64,000 nt of DNA. Origin: Gammaproteobacteria bacterium (GTDB lineage Bacteria > Pseudomonadota > Gammaproteobacteria > Arenicellales > Arenicellaceae). Positions within the stretch are counted from its first letter, which is position 1. Each line of letters starts with the position of its first letter. A program made the translations under genes and the position numbers. Under the pieces are notes generated by a model. That model was not told the DNA's origin and did not search any database. It saw only the letters and a list, made by a program, of their open reading frames with translations. The stretch lies in contig JABDKW010000042.1 of NCBI GenBank assembly GCA_013002025.1, positions 1 to 64,000 on the forward strand, read 5' to 3'. Shown in pieces: positions 59,773 to 64,000 of this stretch.

Positions 59773-61281
59773 ATGAATTTAATTAAATTGCTGCCCATCG
59801 GCCTGTTATTTTTTTCCAGCCGAGCTGTGGCCAGCATAGATCAGATTATCGATGAAAGCTTTCGCCCGATGGCGCAGGCCATTGAGAAAATTGTGTTTTA
59901 TTCCATGCCTATGTTTGGCACTGAGGCACCGGTGATTGTGCTGCTTTTGGTCGGCTGCGGATTATTCTTTACCCTGTATCTGGGCTTTATTAATATTCGC
60001 GGGTTTGGTCATGCCGTCCGCATTGTCAGGGGTGACTTTACTGACCCGAACGATCCGGGCGAGGTAAGCCACTTCCAGGCGCTTACCACGGCGGTTTCCG
60101 GCACCGTGGGGGTCGGCAATGTCGCGCACGTCGCCATTCTGATGTCGATCGGCGGGCCGGGCGCGGCTTTCTGGTTAATCGTGGCCGGCTTTCTCGGCAT
60201 GTCCTCCAAGTTTGCTGAATGCACGCTGGGCGTGAAGTACCGCAATGAAAACCCGGATGGCACCGTCTTTGGCGGGCCCATGTTTTACCTTGAGAAGGGC
60301 TTGGCGTCGCTTAAAATGCCGCGCTTCGGCAAAGTACTATCACATTATTACGCGATCTGTATTGTTATCGGTACGCTCGGTGTGGGCTGTATGTTTCAGT
60401 CCAATCAGGCTTATGTGCAGTTCGTCAACGTTACCGGGGCGGACGGCAGCTTTTTCGCCGACAAAGCCTGGTTAGTCGGCCTGGTATTGGCAGTTCTTAC
60501 CGGCATGGTGATTGTCGGCGGCATCAAATCTATTGCCGCTGTCACCAGCCGTCTGGTGCCCTTTATGGCGCTCTTGTATCTGGTAACGGCCCTGATTGTA
60601 ATTGCTGCCAATGCTGAAAAACTACCCTATGCATTTTCCGCCATCATCAACGGTGCTTTCAGCCCTGAGGGCGTGACCGGAGGCGTAATCGGTGTATTGA
60701 TTTTAGGCTTTCGCCGGGCTGCCTTTTCCAACGAGGCCGGTATCGGCTCCTCCTCCATTGCTCACTCCGCAGTAAAAACCAAAGAACCCGTGACCGAAGG
60801 CTACGTGGCGATGTTGGAGCCGTTTATCGATACCGTGGTGATCTGCACCATTACCGCTTTGGTGATTATTGTCACGGTATATGAGCCGGGCGTCACCGGC
60901 GCCAACGGTGTCAGTGGTGTTGAATTGACCTCGTCGGCGTTTGCCAGCGTGCTCCCATGGTTCCCCTATGTGCTGACGGTGGTTATCATTTTGTTCGCCT
61001 ATTCCACGATGGTGGCGTGGTCGTATTATGGCCTGGCAGGCTGGGTGTATTTGTTTGGTGCCGGTTCGAGAACCAAGATGACTTACAACCTGATTTTTTG
61101 TGTGTTTGTCATTATCGGCTGTGCGGTCAAACTTGATGCGGTTTTGAGCTTCTCTGACTCGATGATTTTTGCCATGGCGCTGGCCAATATCATCGGTATT
61201 GTGCTGCTGGCACCCACGGTTAAACGCGAAATTGACGGTTATTGGCAACGTCGCCGGGCGGCGGTCAGTACTGCAACTTAA
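59773..61281 (+). CDS. Alanine/glycine:cation symporter (AGCS)
   Basis: 502-aa carrier with about eleven helices. AGCS signatures: FTLYLGFINIRGFGHAVRIVRGDF, HFQALTTAVSGTVGVGNVAHVAILMSIGGPGAAFW, GMSSKFAECTLGVKYR, GFRRAAFSNEAGIGSSSIAHSAVKTKEPVTEGYVAMLEPFIDTVVICT. It moves alanine or glycine in with Na+ or H+. Tpa, encoded 1.2 kb on, releases alanine from pyruvate, so an alanine-handling link is possible but unproven. Its stop overlaps the opposing ATP-grasp stop by 4 bp (61278-61281). N-terminal segment may be a cleavable or first helix. Start ATG 59773. Confidence 0.92.
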   Translation: MNLIKLLPIGLLFFSSRAVASIDQIIDESFRPMAQAIEKIVFYSMPMFGTEAPVIVLLLVGCGLFFTLYLGFINIRGFGHAVRIVRGDFTDPNDPGEVSHFQALTTAVSGTVGVGNVAHVAILMSIGGPGAAFWLIVAGFLGMSSKFAECTLGVKYRNENPDGTVFGGPMFYLEKGLASLKMPRFGKVLSHYYAICIVIGTLGVGCMFQSNQAYVQFVNVTGADGSFFADKAWLVGLVLAVLTGMVIVGGIKSIAAVTSRLVPFMALLYLVTALIVIAANAEKLPYAFSAIINGAFSPEGVTGGVIGVLILGFRRAAFSNEAGIGSSSIAHSAVKTKEPVTEGYVAMLEPFIDTVVICTITALVIIVTVYEPGVTGANGVSGVELTSSAFASVLPWFPYVLTVVIILFAYSTMVAWSYYGLAGWVYLFGAGSRTKMTYNLIFCVFVIIGCAVKLDAVLSFSDSMIFAMALANIIGIVLLAPTVKREIDGYWQRRRAAVSTAT

Positions 61282-62303
61282 CCCCGCCCCATCAGGCGTT
61301 GATGCACTTTGTTTAACAGCGCCTGACTCTCGCCTACCCGGCGCACTACCTCACGATAAGACGCCAGCTCCATCGGTTGATGACGGTGCTCGCGGGCGAT
61401 GCGCGCCAGATAGCGACCATGCTCAAAAAATATTTTATAGGCTTTCCAAATTGAATGTGCCGGATCAAACATATGCGTTGGTAAAGAGGCCACGCCATTG
61501 ACTTCAATGACCACAAATTCACCGCGCTGCAAAGCGGCTTGATCCTCCGCCTTGATATCCACCCGGCCGAAATTAAAGCCGGGCTGGGAGTCACACAGCT
61601 CGAATATCTTCGCTGCCAACTGTGGCGTTAACAGGTGCATATCGTCGGTAAACTTACAGCCCAGCGTATGCGAACCGATAAACGACAAGCGTTTCTGCTC
61701 CCCCTTCGCCAGCACCACAGCGGTATCCAATTCCTGCAAAAAGGAATCCCAATGTTCCGTATAGCGATAATGCCTTTGCGCCAAGGTCAGCAGATCATCT
61801 TCGCCGTTGCCCGTCACCGTTGGAAAATGTTTGCGGTTGATGCCGGTAATTTTTGGCACACCGTTTTGCCGCACATAAAAGATGCCGCATTCGAAACTCC
61901 AGGGGGTGAACTTTTGCACAATATAATCGCCCAATAAGCGCGGGGCATGTCTGGCTGCGTCGTCAGCATTGAATACGCGCACAATGCCTTTGCCCACAGA
62001 GCCGACGTTGGACTTTAGTATCAGCGGCCAACCATGTTGCTGCCCAAACTGCTCAATAAATTTCTGCTTTTGTGTCGTGTTCCATTGTTCAAGAATCAAA
62101 TCGCTTGGCAGGAAAAAACTCGGGTCAAACTGGTGCTGAGTAGCAAGTTTGGACCCTAAGCCGATCTCACCATGATCCAGCGCATAATTAGCCTTGGCCA
62201 ATGTCCGCGGTGTGATGCGATTCAGCAAGCACTGCACCGCCAGACAACCGTAATACGGGAGTTCGAAAACACGCGGGTGCCAAAATTCGAATTTTTTTAT
62301 CAA
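61278..62303 (-). CDS. ATP-grasp ligase-like protein
   Basis: 341-aa protein of the ATP-grasp fold, resembling D-alanine--D-alanine ligase/RimK-type proteins found as stand-alone genes in gammaproteobacteria. ATP-binding WPLILKSNVGSVGKGIVRV, GDYIVQKFTPWSFECGIFYVRQNG, and the metal-binding end FNFGRVDIKAEDQAALQRGEFVVIEVNGVASLPTH (the Glu and Asn of the ATP-grasp Mg site). N-terminus FWHPRVFELPYYGCLAVQCLLNR with LAKANYALDHGEIGLGSK is a lineage feature. Substrate unknown. The start has no ATG: TTG 62303 is the best candidate and no Shine-Dalgarno is visible, so the N-terminus is uncertain. Confidence 0.75.
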   Translation of the reverse strand: MIKKFEFWHPRVFELPYYGCLAVQCLLNRITPRTLAKANYALDHGEIGLGSKLATQHQFDPSFFLPSDLILEQWNTTQKQKFIEQFGQQHGWPLILKSNVGSVGKGIVRVFNADDAARHAPRLLGDYIVQKFTPWSFECGIFYVRQNGVPKITGINRKHFPTVTGNGEDDLLTLAQRHYRYTEHWDSFLQELDTAVVLAKGEQKRLSFIGSHTLGCKFTDDMHLLTPQLAAKIFELCDSQPGFNFGRVDIKAEDQAALQRGEFVVIEVNGVASLPTHMFDPAHSIWKAYKIFFEHGRYLARIAREHRHQPMELASYREVVRRVGESQALLNKVHQRLMGRG

Positions 62304-62499
62304 GGTGCGCGGTCGGTGGGTGTGAAGTGCATCAAAGAAACTCGGATTGTACGAAGCCCATGCCCTATTTAAAAGCTAAAATGCGCTGGCTAAATCTATC
62401 CATAAAGCGTCGCAATTGAGTAGCCTCATACGATAGATTGCAGATAGACTCGAGCGCTTACGCACGTTTTTTTGGCACCGAATAGTCAGGCAAAACCCG

Positions 62500-63885
62500 A
62501 TGAACGAGACTAACAATAAATTCGCAACTCAAATGGCCGTTGCCGCCGACCAAAAAAATGTCTGGCACCACCTGAGCGACCACGCACCCTACCAGACGGC
62601 GGCGCCCATGATGCTGGTAAAAGGCGAGGGCATGCGGGTTGAAGACGCCAATGGCAAACAGTATCTGGATGCTGCATCGGGCGGCTTATGGACGGTAAAC
62701 GTTGGTTATGGTCGCGAGTCAATCGCCAAGGCCGTTTATGAGCAGTTAGTGCAAATGAATTTTTATTCGCAAACCGCAGGCAACATCCCAGCCGCGCAAT
62801 TCGCGGAAAAACTATTGGAAAAAATGCCCGGCATGAGCCGCGTCTATTATTCCAACTCGGGCTCGGAAGCCAATGAAAAGGCCTATAAAATTGTGCGCCA
62901 GATTGCCGCCAAAAAATATGACGGCAAAAAACACAAAATATTATTCCGCGAACGCGACTACCACGGGACTACCATCACCGCATTGAGTTCCACTGGGCAG
63001 TTCGAGCGCAAAAACCAATATGGCCCGTTCACTCCCGGTTTTGTCGAATTCCCGCATTGCCTGCAATATCGTTCGCAGTGGGGCGACGTATCCGACTACG
63101 GGGTGCGCGCGGCTAAAGAGATGGAGCGCGTAATTCTCGAACAAGGCCCCGACACGGTTGGTGGCGTGGTGCTGGAACCCATTACCGCCGGTGGCGGCGT
63201 CATCACCCCGCCGGAAGGCTACTGGGAAACCATTCAGGAAATCTGCAAAAAGTACGACATTCTGTTGCACATCGATGAGGTGGTCTGCGGGCTGGGCCGC
63301 ACCGGCGAATGGTTTGGCTATCAAAACTACGGCGTGAAACCCGACATTGTTACCATGGCCAAGGGCGTTGCCTCCGGCTACGCAGCGATTTCCTGCACGG
63401 TTACGACCGAGCCGATTTTCGATTTGTTTAAAGACGAGTCTGACCCACGTATGGGTTACTTCCGTGATGTGTCGACCTTTGGTGGGTGTACTGCAGGGCC
63501 CGCCGCAGCATTGGAAAATATGCGCATCATCGAAGACGAAAACCTGTTACAAAATGTGCGTACTCAAGGTGAATACCTACGCTCGGGGCTAACCAAATTG
63601 ATGGAAAAGCACTCCATGATCGGAGACGTGCGAGGCATGGGGCTATTTCAGGGCCTGGAACTGGTCAAAGATCGTGGCACTAAGGAGCCAGTTGATGAAA
63701 CCGTGCTTATGGCGATTGCCGCCCATTGCCAAAACGAAAGCGGCGTAATTATCGGCCGCACCAACCGCAGCTTCCGGGAATTCAACAACACCATAGCCCT
63801 GAGCCCTGCCTTAATCGCCACCAGCGACGACATAGACCTGATCGTTAACGCCCTGGATAAAGCCATCGCAGCACAGACGCACTAG
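62500..63885 (+). CDS. tpa: Taurine:pyruvate aminotransferase
   Basis: 461-aa class III PLP aminotransferase. It converts taurine and pyruvate to sulfoacetaldehyde and alanine, feeding Xsc. Marks: GGLWTVNVGYGRESIAKAVYEQL, PGMSRVYYSNSGSEANEKAYKIVRQIAAKKYDGKKHKILFRERDYHGTT, HIDEVVCGLGRTGEWFGYQNYG, PLP lysine in VTMAKGVASGYAAI and RDVSTFGGCTAGPAAALENM. The whole is closely similar to Tpa of marine alphaproteobacteria as I recall it. Start ATG 62500. Other omega-aminotransferases (beta-alanine) are the alternative, but the xsc/soeABC context in the same window supports taurine. Confidence 0.88.
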   Translation: MNETNNKFATQMAVAADQKNVWHHLSDHAPYQTAAPMMLVKGEGMRVEDANGKQYLDAASGGLWTVNVGYGRESIAKAVYEQLVQMNFYSQTAGNIPAAQFAEKLLEKMPGMSRVYYSNSGSEANEKAYKIVRQIAAKKYDGKKHKILFRERDYHGTTITALSSTGQFERKNQYGPFTPGFVEFPHCLQYRSQWGDVSDYGVRAAKEMERVILEQGPDTVGGVVLEPITAGGGVITPPEGYWETIQEICKKYDILLHIDEVVCGLGRTGEWFGYQNYGVKPDIVTMAKGVASGYAAISCTVTTEPIFDLFKDESDPRMGYFRDVSTFGGCTAGPAAALENMRIIEDENLLQNVRTQGEYLRSGLTKLMEKHSMIGDVRGMGLFQGLELVKDRGTKEPVDETVLMAIAAHCQNESGVIIGRTNRSFREFNNTIALSPALIATSDDIDLIVNALDKAIAAQTH

Positions 63886-64000
63886 CCGTTGCCGCGACCG
63901 TTGAGAACTTGAGAGACAAACTCGCGCCACGCCGTGATTGGTTTTCAAAACCAACCCCAGTGCGACGCACCCCTCAGGGGTATTGAGTCAAAAATTCTGT

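Noticed and set aside
63886-64000. Hairpins after tpa (ttggtttt/aaaaccaa and cccctcaggggt)
   Set aside because: No following T-run before the window edge. Terminator function cannot be supported.

Overview
The window looks like chromosome of a marine gammaproteobacterium. The housekeeping order is gammaproteobacterial: yciK, rluB-scpB-scpA-trpS-yciO, folK-pcnB, xerD, rplS-trmD-rimM-rpsP with ffh and a ypjD-like gene, then ispG. The second half carries genes for dimethylsulfoniopropionate (DMSP), methanethiol, sulfide, sulfite and taurine sulfur, which points to a marine bacterioplankton lifestyle. I see no tRNA, rRNA, CRISPR array, insertion sequence or prophage. The species is not identified.

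Layout. 1-9.9 kb: the 3' end of a yciK-like gene, then a long minus-strand run (pcnB, folK, yciO, trpS, scpA, scpB, rluB, three overlapping family 2 glycosyltransferases). 9.9-18.5 kb: xerD, an array of five hairpin-like repeats, the rpsP operon, a DoxX-like membrane gene, ffh, ypjD-like and ispG. 18.5-25.2 kb: two divergent SLC13-type transporters, a YdjM-like membrane protein, a ferredoxin and a PPi-type phosphofructokinase. 25.2-28.4 kb: a two-gene lasso-peptide locus (macrolactam synthetase plus an overlapping precursor with predicted 17-residue core GPTAGLGESGNALMFRA) and a divergent RgpF-like gene. The usual lasso leader-binding protein and protease are not in the window.

29.8-63.9 kb is the notable part. 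It encodes sulfoacetaldehyde acetyltransferase (xsc), a sulfite dehydrogenase-like complex (soeCBA), sulfide:quinone oxidoreductase (sqr), the methanethiol oxidase set (mtoX, a SCO-like copper chaperone, a MauG-like dihaem protein), a dimethylglycine/sarcosine dehydrogenase-like flavoprotein with an XRE-cupin regulator, and a six-gene minus-strand operon: dmdC-dmdA-metY-alpha/beta hydrolase-bifunctional hydratase/dehydrogenase-dmdB. After a malonyl-CoA decarboxylase, a LysR regulator, a thioesterase, an alanine/glycine:cation symporter and an ATP-grasp protein, the window closes with taurine:pyruvate aminotransferase (tpa).

Read together, DmdA/B/C and the hydratase would convert DMSP to methanethiol. 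MetY can fix methanethiol directly into methionine. MtoX can oxidise it to formaldehyde, H2O2 and sulfide. Sqr takes sulfide, and SoeABC takes sulfite, including sulfite that Xsc releases from taurine-derived sulfoacetaldehyde. This reconstruction rests on family recognition from sequence and gene context; no search was run.
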